Part shown: in pieces, positions 8,809-17,418 of the stretch
Numbering within the stretch: the first letter of the stretch is position 1
Layout of the letters: every line of letters starts with the position of its first letter
Source of the DNA: Marinomonas posidonica_A
GTDB lineage: Bacteria; Pseudomonadota; Gammaproteobacteria; Pseudomonadales; Marinomonadaceae
Length of the DNA: 64,000 bases
Assembly: GCF_043643765.1 (NCBI RefSeq)
Contig: NZ_JBHZSP010000015.1
Location: forward strand, 1-64,000
Reading direction: 5' to 3'
Notes under the pieces: generated by a model
What the model was told of the DNA's origin: nothing
Seen by the model: only the letters and a program-made list of their open reading frames with translations
Databases searched by the model: none
Translations under genes and position numbers: made by a program

Positions 8809-9405
8809 TCACAGTTCGCTATTAGGTCGATATGGCTCTTCATGCGGTAAATGGCTAACCAACAGCTTGCAATAAAAGAGTGGTAAAAACCATTCCATTC
8901 CTTCTGGCTGAGCCAAACCATACAGCGACATCAAAAACGCAACACTGTATAACGCCATGGCAACAGGCCTCTGCAAATACAAACTCGTCATTAAAATAAT
9001 CAAGGCCGACACCACTAGATAAACCCCCGCGATCATGAACCAAACCCAATCAAACGACAGAAAAAAATACGCCACTAAAAACAGCTGTAGAAAATGCAAC
9101 AAGATAAATTTCATATGATGATGGATTGATTGACCCGTTCGGTGATACCAGCGTTTTGCGGTCGAGGTGGCGTTGGTGATAATCCCGCCAGATATGTCTA
9201 ACGCCAACAAGCCACATATAAACAATTGCAGACCATCCCATTCAGGCATTTTTAGCATGGCATACACGACAGCAACACACGCTGCCACCACAGATAATAG
9301 AGTTTGCAAAAGCACTTCCGCTGATGTCGCACCAGGTCCAATAAATCGATCTATCGAGCCAGCCAAGCCACGCCTGATTGGCGGATAATTCCAATTAATA
9401 CGCAT
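8809..9405 (-). CDS. Uncharacterised inner-membrane protein
   Basis: A 198-residue protein with about five or six hydrophobic segments, including a conserved-looking HHHMKFILLHFLQLFL stretch. I do not recognise the family. The start at 9405 is preceded by AAAGGAGAC; an upstream in-frame ATG at 9435 is less likely. It is divergent from a TetR regulator with two matching operators between them, so it is almost certainly the regulator's target. Such pairs often respond to small toxic or hydrophobic ligands, but no substrate can be inferred. Confidence 0.7.
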   Translation of the reverse strand: MRINWNYPPIRRGLAGSIDRFIGPGATSAEVLLQTLLSVVAACVAVVYAMLKMPEWDGLQLFICGLLALDISGGIITNATSTAKRWYHRTGQSIHHHMKFILLHFLQLFLVAYFFLSFDWVWFMIAGVYLVVSALIILMTSLYLQRPVAMALYSVAFLMSLYGLAQPEGMEWFLPLFYCKLLVSHLPHEEPYRPNSEL

Positions 9406-9427
9406 GATATTGTCTCCTTTCATTTCA

Positions 9428-9443
9428 TAGACCAAGTGGACTA
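9428..9443. promoter_or_regulatory. TetR-type operator, copy 1
   Basis: TAGACCAAGTGGACTA is a near-perfect 16-base palindrome at the promoter-proximal end of the membrane-protein gene. It matches copy 2 at 9483-9498 in inverted orientation (shared TATAGTCC), as expected for a TetR-family repressor site. Confidence 0.65.
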
Positions 9444-9482
9444 TAAAAATAGCAGCTTGCTTAATGCTTTGCCATTATTTTA

Positions 9483-9498
9483 TAGTCCGAATGGACGA
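9483..9498. promoter_or_regulatory. TetR-type operator, copy 2
   Basis: TAGTCCGAATGGACGA contains the palindrome GTCC-N4-GGAC and sits 15 bases before the TetR start codon, so binding would also repress the tetR gene. Its centre is about 55 bases from copy 1. Confidence 0.65.
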
Positions 9499-9512
9499 AT
9501 AAAGAGGTTTTT

Positions 9513-10049
9513 ATGCCAAAGATCATTGATCATCAAGCACACCGACAGCTTATTGTTTCGAAAGCTTGCCATGTTTTCTTAGCACATGGCTACTCACAAC
9601 TTGGCATGCGGCAACTCGCAAAAGAACTCGGGGTTTCGAAAAGTGCTCTGTATCATTACTTTGCCAGTAAAGAGTCTCTTTTCACCGCGTGCATTGAGTA
9701 CATCACATCAGAAGACATGGCGTTTTCTCCCTGCCCATCAAACGCCAACCATGAAGCGCGACTTGACGCCCTACTTGAGGTAATACAGCACATTGATGAG
9801 CGCTTTAGAGGGGAGCTTAATTTGGTAATGGATTTCACCAGAGGAATGACAGCAGAGCAAATTCAGCACAACCAACACATGAAACTAGTGGAAAAAAAAT
9901 ATCTGGATCTCGTGGCAGGATACGTAGGGGAAACAAACGCCAGACAAGCTTACGTTATTTTGCTTGGTAGCCTACTCGGAAGAGTACTGAACGGGAATGA
10001 AACATCATGGCAGATAATCAAAAGCTGGTTACGTCCCTTGGTCGAGTAA
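9513..10049 (+). CDS. TetR-family repressor
   Basis: A 178-residue regulator with the canonical TetR N-terminal helix-turn-helix (about residues 10-56, GMRQLAKELGVSKSALYHYFASKESLF) and an all-helical ligand domain. Divergent from the uncharacterised membrane protein, with two matching palindromes in the 107-base gap. It should repress both genes until a ligand binds. The ligand is unknown. Confidence 0.9.
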   Translation: MPKIIDHQAHRQLIVSKACHVFLAHGYSQLGMRQLAKELGVSKSALYHYFASKESLFTACIEYITSEDMAFSPCPSNANHEARLDALLEVIQHIDERFRGELNLVMDFTRGMTAEQIQHNQHMKLVEKKYLDLVAGYVGETNARQAYVILLGSLLGRVLNGNETSWQIIKSWLRPLVE

Positions 10050-10108
10050 AGCTTATTGCGGTGCCTTGTTCAGCAATATCGCCCCAAAGACAAGCATTTA
10101 TGAACACG

Positions 10109-10423
10109 CTAGCGTTCGGTTTTGCCAACCAATAAATAGCAAGCCACATGAGGTTCGATCGGTGCCAAGCTAGCTTGAACCCCAAAGGGCTCAAAAACCT
10201 TATTGATAATAGCTTGCGCTGGACTCCCCTTGTCTGACTCTATATCCGTTAAAGTACGACGGCTCACGCCAACTGTCTCCGCAAATTCACCTTGCGAGAT
10301 CCCCAAAAATTGTTTGCGGAGGTACTTCAGTAGCTGCCCTTGGCTCAGCTCTCCCAGCATGTGTTGCCTAAGCAGATCAATGAGCAAATTCTGTTTCTGT
10401 TCGTCTGTTAAAGTCGATTTCAC
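10109..10423 (-). CDS. XRE-family DNA-binding protein
   Basis: A 104-residue protein whose middle (about residues 42-75, ISQGEFAETVGVSRRTLTDIESDKGSPA) is a lambda-repressor-type helix-turn-helix, followed by a HipB-like tail. It starts at GTG with GGGGGC six bases upstream; the overlapping ATG one base earlier is out of frame. No HipA-like kinase or toxin partner is adjacent, so it appears to be a stand-alone regulator. Confidence 0.8.
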   Translation of the reverse strand: MKSTLTDEQKQNLLIDLLRQHMLGELSQGQLLKYLRKQFLGISQGEFAETVGVSRRTLTDIESDKGSPAQAIINKVFEPFGVQASLAPIEPHVACYLLVGKTER

Positions 10424-10566
10424 ATCAAGCCCCCAATGCGCAATTTTATGCTCAAAATATAGTCCACTCTGAACAAATGGGAAAATAATTGCTCACTTTA
10501 TTCTTCAGAAATAAAAAATGAGCATTATTATGCCCATTTTAAAAATAAGTTTGCTGCCTAAAGTAA

Positions 10567-10908
10567 TTAGGCTGACGCTTTTTTCACAAACTGAGATTTC
10601 AACATCATGTCACCCGCACCATCCACTTTACAATCAATATCATGATCGCCATCGACTAAGCGTTTGATGGTCGCTTTAGTACCAATCTTAAGCACCTGTG
10701 ATGACCCTTTCACTTTCAGATCTTTTGCCAGGGTTACCTTGTCGCCTTCTTGCAACTGCTTACCGGAAGCATCTTTGATGATCAAAGCATCTTCGTCCAC
10801 TTCCACTTCATTTGGGTTCCATTCATGGGCACATTCAGGACAGATCAACATGGCCTGATCTTCATAAACATACTCGGAATTACATTTAGGGCAATTTGGC
10901 AAACTCAT
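10567..10908 (-). CDS. yjdM: YjdM (PhnA) family zinc-ribbon protein
   Basis: A 113-residue protein. It has an N-terminal zinc ribbon (C6-x2-C9 and C23-x2-C26) and a C-terminal SH3-like beta domain (about residues 45-113, DKVTLAKDLKVKGSSQVLKIGTKATIKRL), the YjdM/PhnA architecture. Length is normal for the family. Despite the old phnA name it is not phosphonoacetate hydrolase, and its biochemical role is not settled. It is monocistronic and divergent from the photolyase operon. Confidence 0.9.
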   Translation of the reverse strand: MSLPNCPKCNSEYVYEDQAMLICPECAHEWNPNEVEVDEDALIIKDASGKQLQEGDKVTLAKDLKVKGSSQVLKIGTKATIKRLVDGDHDIDCKVDGAGDMMLKSQFVKKASA

Positions 10909-11083
10909 ACTTGTTAAGACCTTACATTTGACATAATAAATTTCGCTGCATTATACCCCCATTTTTACTAAGGTTTTTATTTGTCAGTAAAAATTCCTTT
11001 TTTTATGTCCTTCTACTCCTTAAAAAGCAATCCAAACAACCTCTCTCTGCGTATCGAAATTACACGTTAGGTGAGGGTATGGG

Positions 11084-12403
11084 ATGAAAATGGGATTGGT
11101 ATGGTTCGGCAATGACTTGCGTTACACTGACCAAAAAATGTTATGGCGAGCGGCACAAGAAGTGGATCAATTGGTGTGTGTGTATTGTGATGCGCCTGAA
11201 TACAAACGCCCAACACGCTATGCAACCCAAGGCATGTCCACCCAACGTCGTCGCTTTTTATTACAAGGCTTGGACAATCTTGCCAAGGAACTAGAAGCTT
11301 TGGGGCAAATTCTCTATGTTAGCCAACTGGACCCCATCAACAGTCTGACCCTAATACTGAACGAACTGCCCATCTCTCATGTTTTTTTGAATCATCATGG
11401 CGGCTGGAATGAACAAGCCAGCTTACGCCAGCTAGCAAAAACTTTCTCTGATGTGCAATTTCATATTGATCATGGCCAAACTCTGTTTGAGCCTTGGCAG
11501 TTTCCTTTTAGCGTTGCGGATCTACCGTCCACCTTTTCTAAATTTCGCCGTATCGTTGAATCCATGGACATTGCTGAGCCGATGCCAAAAGTACAAGAAT
11601 TGCCCACGGCGGTGGCTTTCTCTTTGGCTCAAATCGCGCCTTGGCAAGCGCAAGATGAATCATCACAAGGGCCTTTTATTGGCGGTGAAGATGCAGCAAA
11701 GCAGCAATTAACCGACTATTTCACCACAGACTTGCCCAAACATTATAAAGAAGTCCGTAACGCCTTATCTGGTTGGGAAAACTCGACTAAATTTTCTGTT
11801 TGGTTAGCACAAGGTAGCCTTTCGCCAAGGCAAATCTTGGCGTCATTACGCCAATACGAAGCAGACCGTGGCGCCAACGAATCGACCTACTGGATTTACT
11901 TTGAGCTTTTGTGGCGCGAATATTTCCATTGGTATGCTGCTTGCCACGGCAAACATTTGTTCATGCCTCATGGCGTTGCCAAACAGGCTCCTAAGCTGTC
12001 TTATTATCCCGAACGCTTCCGCAAATGGTGCCAAGGCAACACACCTTACCCCATCGTCAATGCCTGTATGAAGCAACTCAATCAAACCGGTTTCATGAGC
12101 AATCGCGGTCGTCAATTGGTTGCCAGTTGTTTGATTTACGAATTGGGTGTGGACTGGCGTTATGGGGCGGCCTATTTTGAGCAACAACTCATTGATTATG
12201 ATGTGGGTTCAAACTGGGGAAACTGGCAATACATTGCGGGGGTTGGTGCTGACCCTCGCGGAGGCCGTCGATTTAATCTCGACAAACAAACCGCCCAATA
12301 CGATCCTGACGGTGCATTCATCCGTCAATGGCAAGGTGATCACTTTGACCACCAGTTGGATTCTGTTGATGCGGCAGACTGGCCTCTGTACCCAACCTCT
12401 TAA
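11084..12403 (+). CDS. Cryptochrome DASH
   Basis: A 439-residue flavoprotein. Residues 1-130 form the N-terminal antenna domain (LVWFGNDLRYTDQKML), and the helical FAD domain occupies about 200-430. The latter carries the DASH signature near the C-terminus (GSNWGNWQYIAGVGADPRGGRR, split around residue 380). CRY-DASH proteins bind FAD and often MTHF, and repair pyrimidine dimers in single-stranded DNA or act as blue-light sensors. It is the first of three photolyase-superfamily genes in one operon, with the next gene starting six bases after its stop. Confidence 0.9.
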   Translation: MKMGLVWFGNDLRYTDQKMLWRAAQEVDQLVCVYCDAPEYKRPTRYATQGMSTQRRRFLLQGLDNLAKELEALGQILYVSQLDPINSLTLILNELPISHVFLNHHGGWNEQASLRQLAKTFSDVQFHIDHGQTLFEPWQFPFSVADLPSTFSKFRRIVESMDIAEPMPKVQELPTAVAFSLAQIAPWQAQDESSQGPFIGGEDAAKQQLTDYFTTDLPKHYKEVRNALSGWENSTKFSVWLAQGSLSPRQILASLRQYEADRGANESTYWIYFELLWREYFHWYAACHGKHLFMPHGVAKQAPKLSYYPERFRKWCQGNTPYPIVNACMKQLNQTGFMSNRGRQLVASCLIYELGVDWRYGAAYFEQQLIDYDVGSNWGNWQYIAGVGADPRGGRRFNLDKQTAQYDPDGAFIRQWQGDHFDHQLDSVDAADWPLYPTS

Positions 12404-12409
12404 CCATTC

Positions 12410-13930
12410 ATGACTCAAGCAGCTTCACAGGACACAACTCAAGCTCCGGTCGTGGTGTGGTTTAAACGTGATCTACGCTTAACCGACCACGAGCCTTTAC
12501 AACAGGCCATCAACAGCCAGCGTCCAATCATTTTGTTTTATGTGTTTGAACCAAGTTTGGTCGCTGACGAACACTATGATGAACGCCACTGGCGCTTTGT
12601 ATGGCAGTCCTTAATGGACATGCAAACTCAGCTAACACCTCACCAAGCCAAGCTCTACATTGATTATCAAGAAGCGTTAGCAGCCTTAACAAGCCTTCAC
12701 CAAACAACCTCCTTTCAGGCGTTATACAGCAGTGAAGAGATTGGCTTAGGACGGACTTTTGAACGGGATATTGCCGTAAAAAAATGGTGCCAAGAGGCGC
12801 AAATAAGCTGGCATGAGTTCCCCACTGGCGCCGTGATTCGAGGTTTAAAAAACCGAGAAGCTTGGGACAAGGCTTGGCAACAAATCATGCGACAACCCAT
12901 TGCAGAAACGGCACTGGAACAGGCCAACTGGTATCCGATAGACACACCCAAGGTAACGGTTCCGGATACTTGGCAAACTAGCCAAAAGGGCATGCAAACC
13001 GGTGGCAGCACTCTTGCCTGGCAAACCCTCGCCAGCTTCTATGAAAAACGAGGGCAATATTATTATTGCTCCTTATCCAGCCCACTAACCAGTCGCTCAG
13101 CTTGTACGCGACTTTCACCCTATTTGGCATGGGGTAACATCAGTCTGCGTGAAATCTATCAAGATCTATTAACTCGCTGGCACACCAAAGGCTGGCGACG
13201 CACCTTGATTGCCTTGAGTTCACGACTGCATTGGCATTGCCATTTTATGCAAAAGTTTGAAAGCGAATGCCGCATGGAATTTCAACCCGTGAATCAGGCT
13301 TATCAGGTTTTTCCTTATCGCCAAGACGAGCAGGTCGGGGGCGATTTTGAACGCTGGTATCTTGGCAATACTGGCTATCCAATGATCGATGCTTGTATGC
13401 GCGCATTGCACACGACTGGATACATCAACTTTCGTATGCGTGCCATGCTGGTGAGCTTTCTTTGTCACCACATGAATCTGGATTGGCGAATGGGCGTGAA
13501 GCCATTAGCGAGACTATTCCTCGACTTTGAACCCGGCATTCATTATCCACAGTTTCAGATGCAGGCCTCGGTGACAGGGACCAATACCATTCGCATTTAT
13601 AACCCGGTGAAACAGTCACAGGAGCAAGATCCAGAGGGCGACTTTATTCGTCGCTGGGTACCTGAATTGAGTCAGGTGCCTGCACCACTGATCCACACCC
13701 CATGGCAAATGTCCTCAATGGAGGAAACCCTCTATGACTGCCAACTTGGCAGCGACTATCCGCAACCTATACTCAATTTAGAAGAGGCAGCCAAATCCGC
13801 TCGCGATCGCCTTTGGGGGTTTCGAAAGTTGCCAGAAGTGCGCATAGAAAAACAACGAATATTAGCCACTCATGTTCGTTCGCCTAATAGTAAAACCAAG
13901 AGCAAAACTCAAAACAAGAGGTCTTCATGA
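12410..13930 (+). CDS. Cryptochrome/photolyase-family flavoprotein, unusual electron chain
   Basis: A 506-residue photolyase homologue. It has an N-terminal Rossmann-like domain (VVVWFKRDLRLTDHEPL, residues 14-30) and a C-terminal FAD-binding domain ending in NPVKQSQEQDPEGDFIRRWVPEL. In the stretch aligning with the E. coli photolyase segment around W382/W384, I see HYPQFQMQAS (residues 378-387), so both tryptophans are replaced (F382, M384), and the flavin-contacting asparagine also looks lost. Activity could therefore be altered. Lysine-rich tail. It overlaps the next gene by ATGA. Confidence 0.82.
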   Translation: MTQAASQDTTQAPVVVWFKRDLRLTDHEPLQQAINSQRPIILFYVFEPSLVADEHYDERHWRFVWQSLMDMQTQLTPHQAKLYIDYQEALAALTSLHQTTSFQALYSSEEIGLGRTFERDIAVKKWCQEAQISWHEFPTGAVIRGLKNREAWDKAWQQIMRQPIAETALEQANWYPIDTPKVTVPDTWQTSQKGMQTGGSTLAWQTLASFYEKRGQYYYCSLSSPLTSRSACTRLSPYLAWGNISLREIYQDLLTRWHTKGWRRTLIALSSRLHWHCHFMQKFESECRMEFQPVNQAYQVFPYRQDEQVGGDFERWYLGNTGYPMIDACMRALHTTGYINFRMRAMLVSFLCHHMNLDWRMGVKPLARLFLDFEPGIHYPQFQMQASVTGTNTIRIYNPVKQSQEQDPEGDFIRRWVPELSQVPAPLIHTPWQMSSMEETLYDCQLGSDYPQPILNLEEAAKSARDRLWGFRKLPEVRIEKQRILATHVRSPNSKTKSKTQNKRSS

Positions 13931-15477
13931 GCCAATTTCACACCCTTCGTTTGATATTGGGCGATCAGCTCAATGCCAACCACACTTGGTTTAAACAAAC
14001 CGATTCTGGTGTGTTGTATCTGATTGCCGAATTGCACTCTGAAACCCATTATGTGAAACACCACATCCAAAAGATCACCGCCTTCTTTTTGGCCATGCAG
14101 GGTTTTGCGAATGCCTTGCAGCAAGCAGGACATAAGGTCTGCCATCTCACTTTGGACGATACAAAAGGGCTCAGCCTAAGCGACTTGCTGACACAGCAAG
14201 CAGACAAAATAGGTGCACAGACCATTCAACTCCAAAGACCGGATGAATACCGCTTACTCAGTCAGTTAGAAAGCTTTCAAAGCACCACGACTCTTAACAT
14301 TGAATGGTTTGATAGTGAGCATTTTTTGCTGCCTTTTGCAGAAATTTCAACTCATTTCAAAGCTAAGCACAGTGTGCGCATGGAACACTTCTATCGCAAA
14401 ATGCGTAAGCGCTTTGATGTTTTAATGACCCCAGAAGGTCAACCAGAAGGCGGCAAATGGAATTATGACGCGAACAATCGCAACAAACTGAAAAAGCAGG
14501 ACTTAGCCCATATACCACAGCCATTGTGTTTTCAGCACCCTGTAGATGAGATTGTTGCGCGCCTCCACCAGCACCAAGTGCCTTGTTTTGGACAAATTGG
14601 CTCACACCTTACCTGGCCAGTAACCCGTCGTGAAGCCCATCAATTACTGGATTACTTTTGCCAACACCTGTTAGTCTGTTTTGGTCGCTTTCAAGACGCC
14701 ATGACAGACCAATCTGAACACGCTTGGAGCCTGTATCATTCACGCTTATCCTTTGCACTCAACAGTAAATTAATTAGCCCAAAGGCCGTCATACAAGCCG
14801 CTGTCGCCAAATTTCGCCAAGACCCTCAAATAGACTTAGCGCAAATTGAAGGCTTTGTTAGACAGATCCTTGGTTGGCGCGAGTATGTACGCGGCATGTA
14901 CTGGATAAACATGCCGGACTATCGCCAACAAAATGCCCTCGACGCTCAGCGAGACTTACCTGAGTATTTTTGGACTGGGGAGACGAAGATGAATTGTTTA
15001 TCGCACGCCATTCATCAATCCCTCGATTTTGCTTATGCACATCACATTCAACGCCTCATGGTGACAGGCAATTTTTGTCTTCTCACAGGCATTGAGCCCC
15101 AGCAAGTAGACGATTGGTATTTGGGCATTTACATCGATGCCATTGAATGGGTGGAGTTACCGAACACTCGTGGCATGAGTCAATTTGCCGACGGCGGTTG
15201 GATTGCCTCTAAACCTTACGCAGCAAGTGGCAGCTACATAAATAAAATGAGTGATTATTGCTCGTCCTGCCATTACAAGGTGAAAGAAAAAACAGGCGAA
15301 CAAGCTTGTCCACTGAACAGCTTATATTGGCGTTTTATGGTCAAACATCGAGACTGGCTGAGTAAGAACCCACGCATTGGCATGATATATGGCAATTGGG
15401 ATAAGCAAACAGCCGATCAGCGCCAAGCCATATTAGACAGGGCTGATTGGTGTTTGCAACATATTGATTCGCTGTAA
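13927..15477 (+). CDS. FeS-BCP type (6-4) photolyase
   Basis: A 516-residue member of the bacterial iron-sulfur cryptochrome/photolyase group (PhrB/CryB), repairing (6-4) photoproducts using FAD with a ribolumazine antenna. The start (LRLILGDQLNANHTWF) is typical. Cysteines at 357, 445, 448 and 461 reproduce the spacing of the four [4Fe-4S] ligands of Agrobacterium PhrB (350, 438, 441, 454) with a constant offset of seven. Length and GxxPxxVDDWYLGIYIDA-type segment agree. It overlaps the preceding photolyase by four bases, so the genes are translationally coupled. Confidence 0.92.
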   Translation: MSQFHTLRLILGDQLNANHTWFKQTDSGVLYLIAELHSETHYVKHHIQKITAFFLAMQGFANALQQAGHKVCHLTLDDTKGLSLSDLLTQQADKIGAQTIQLQRPDEYRLLSQLESFQSTTTLNIEWFDSEHFLLPFAEISTHFKAKHSVRMEHFYRKMRKRFDVLMTPEGQPEGGKWNYDANNRNKLKKQDLAHIPQPLCFQHPVDEIVARLHQHQVPCFGQIGSHLTWPVTRREAHQLLDYFCQHLLVCFGRFQDAMTDQSEHAWSLYHSRLSFALNSKLISPKAVIQAAVAKFRQDPQIDLAQIEGFVRQILGWREYVRGMYWINMPDYRQQNALDAQRDLPEYFWTGETKMNCLSHAIHQSLDFAYAHHIQRLMVTGNFCLLTGIEPQQVDDWYLGIYIDAIEWVELPNTRGMSQFADGGWIASKPYAASGSYINKMSDYCSSCHYKVKEKTGEQACPLNSLYWRFMVKHRDWLSKNPRIGMIYGNWDKQTADQRQAILDRADWCLQHIDSL

Positions 15478-15487
15478 TAAACCTAGG

Positions 15488-16006
15488 CTAGCCGAACTGA
15501 TTAACCGACAACTCCACCATTAAGTCACTGCTGATATTCTCTAATGCCGCTTCTAGCTCTGTTAACGGTAAGTTCGCTGGCACAGACAATACCATATCGG
15601 TCTTAAACAACATTTCCGAACTCATCGGAGCAGGTTCACAGCTTGTGGTCAGCTCCTTCACATTCACCATCAAAGAATGCAACACTTGCGATACTTCTTT
15701 AACAATGCCTGCTCGGTCATTGCCGACAACAGACAAGGATAATGTCGAGCCTTCTGCCGCTTTGGCAACGGCGGTTTCAACCGTCACATGAAGCCCTAAA
15801 CTGACCAAACCTTGCAAGGCTTCGATTAGCCCTTGTTGTTCAGCAGGAGGAACCGAGACCGTTAAAATACCAGCAAATTTGTCCGCCAGATGAGCCATAC
15901 GACTTTCCAACCAATTACCTTGATGACGGGCAATCACATCAGACAAACACTCAACGATACCCGGCTTATCTTCTCCAATAAAACTCAATACAAGATGTTG
16001 CGACAT
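15488..16006 (-). CDS. GcvR-like tandem ACT-domain protein
   Basis: A 172-residue protein with two ACT domains (about residues 3-75 and 88-165; LVLSFIGEDKPGIVECLSDVI and LSVVGNDRAGIVKEVSQVL). It resembles the glycine-cleavage repressor GcvR, which binds GcvA and senses glycine. Start 16006 has GGAGA seven bases upstream and gives the usual length. A longer in-frame ATG at 16084 overlaps the MFS stop as ATGA but adds an atypical 26 residues. Likely cotranscribed with the MFS gene. Confidence 0.82.
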   Translation of the reverse strand: MSQHLVLSFIGEDKPGIVECLSDVIARHQGNWLESRMAHLADKFAGILTVSVPPAEQQGLIEALQGLVSLGLHVTVETAVAKAAEGSTLSLSVVGNDRAGIVKEVSQVLHSLMVNVKELTTSCEPAPMSSEMLFKTDMVLSVPANLPLTELEAALENISSDLMVELSVNQFG

Positions 16007-16080
16007 ATTCGTCTCCGCTGATAATAAATCAATTAAATATAAGGCTTTCCTTAGCATAGGCGAAAGTCCTTGATTCGCCA

Positions 16081-17340
16081 TCATTCAATGTGTTTAGTAC
16101 CTTGTTGACGATGAAAAAACCAAAAACCTAACAGAGCCGCTAAGGTACCTGAAAAACCACATAATAAAATCGACGCTCTTGCACCGTAATGATCGGCGAT
16201 AAAGCCAACAATAGGAGCGCCTAACGCCGTCCCGCCAATGGCAATGGCCAACACCACCGCCATGACACGACCGCGATACGCTTTTTCCGTCGCCAACTGC
16301 ATGTAGGAGGCGGTAGAAGTGGTAAATAATTGAGTACCTAACCCCAGTGCAATCAACATAATGGCAAACAACCAAAAGCTTGGACTCAACGCAACGGCAA
16401 AGCAACTCACAGCATAAAATCCTGCCACATACATCATAAAATGAAACGAGGGGGAAGATTTACGACTCGCTGTAATGATTGCTCCTGTAATGGACCCGAT
16501 CGCCATCATGGACACAAGAAAACCATATTGGTCAGCCTGACCTTCAAACACATGCACCGTCATAGACGATAAGTACACGGGAAAGTTCATCCCAAAACAA
16601 CAGATTAAAAACGACATAATGCAGATCACCGTCATTTCTCGATGATGCCAAATGTATCGAAAACCATCTAAAAATTTGGCTAAATCTGGGCCTGAAGGTG
16701 CGTGTTCAGCCTCAACTTTTGGTAAGCGATGCCTCAATAAATACAAGGCCGTTAACAAGGGTAAAAATGACACCACATTGATCATGAAAACCCAACCACT
16801 GCCCACCAAAGCGATCAACATTCCCGCCACAGCGGGCCCGACTAAACGCGCACTATTGAAAGAAACCGCGTTTAACCCAACCGCATTAGACAGCTCTTTT
16901 TCACTAACAATATCAGAAACAAAGGCATGGCGAGCGGGCGCATCAAATGCCGCGACGCAACCTAAGCCAAGCGCACACAGACATACTTGCCAGAGTTCAA
17001 CCTGTGCAGAAAGCACCAATACACCGAGAATAAGGGCCAGTATGGCCATTAGAGATTGCGTCACAAACAACAATTTCCGACGATCCACTCGATCGGCCGT
17101 CCAGCCCGTGATGGGCAATAAAAAGATTTGTGGCGCAAATTGCAGAAACACCACTAAACCTACCGCCGCGGCATTTTTATCAGACAATTCTGAGATCACC
17201 AACCAATCTTGTGCCGTGCGCTGTAGCCAACCACCAATATTGGAAATAACAGCACCACTGAACCAAAGACGATAATTAGGATTGGCAAGGGATCGAAACG
17301 TATTGGGCAACTGGCTCTCCTGAGAAGGGTAAATCATCAT
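16081..17340 (-). CDS. MFS transporter, EntS-like (MFS_3)
   Basis: A 419-residue permease with twelve predicted membrane helices. The MFS motif A-like loop GWTADRVDRRKLL occurs between helices 2 and 3, and the N-terminus (NPNYRLWFSGAVISNIGGWLQRTAQDWLV) is typical of the EntS/MFS_3 exporter group. Members export siderophores, drugs or metabolites. The substrate is not evident, and the gene is not linked to biosynthetic genes. Confidence 0.8.
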   Translation of the reverse strand: MMIYPSQESQLPNTFRSLANPNYRLWFSGAVISNIGGWLQRTAQDWLVISELSDKNAAAVGLVVFLQFAPQIFLLPITGWTADRVDRRKLLFVTQSLMAILALILGVLVLSAQVELWQVCLCALGLGCVAAFDAPARHAFVSDIVSEKELSNAVGLNAVSFNSARLVGPAVAGMLIALVGSGWVFMINVVSFLPLLTALYLLRHRLPKVEAEHAPSGPDLAKFLDGFRYIWHHREMTVICIMSFLICCFGMNFPVYLSSMTVHVFEGQADQYGFLVSMMAIGSITGAIITASRKSSPSFHFMMYVAGFYAVSCFAVALSPSFWLFAIMLIALGLGTQLFTTSTASYMQLATEKAYRGRVMAVVLAIAIGGTALGAPIVGFIADHYGARASILLCGFSGTLAALLGFWFFHRQQGTKHIE

Positions 17341-17375
17341 TGATTAAAGACTAAGCAGAGCACATCCTACCGCAC

Positions 17376-17400
17376 AAAAAAAGGGAGCTCATGCTCCCTT
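17376..17400 (-). terminator. Intrinsic terminator of sstT
   Basis: On the minus strand AAGGGAGC pairs with GCTCCCTT across a 4-base loop, followed by seven T residues, 18 bases past the sstT stop. It separates sstT from the MFS gene. Confidence 0.88.
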
Positions 17401-17418
17401 CGTCAACATCCTGAGAAT

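Noticed and set aside
10109..10423. Toxin-antitoxin pair with the XRE protein as antitoxin
   Set aside because: No HipA-like or small toxin gene adjoins it on either side.
10203..10472. Plus-strand frame opposite the XRE gene
   Set aside because: It is antisense to a clear helix-turn-helix protein and has a cysteine/serine-rich, family-less product.
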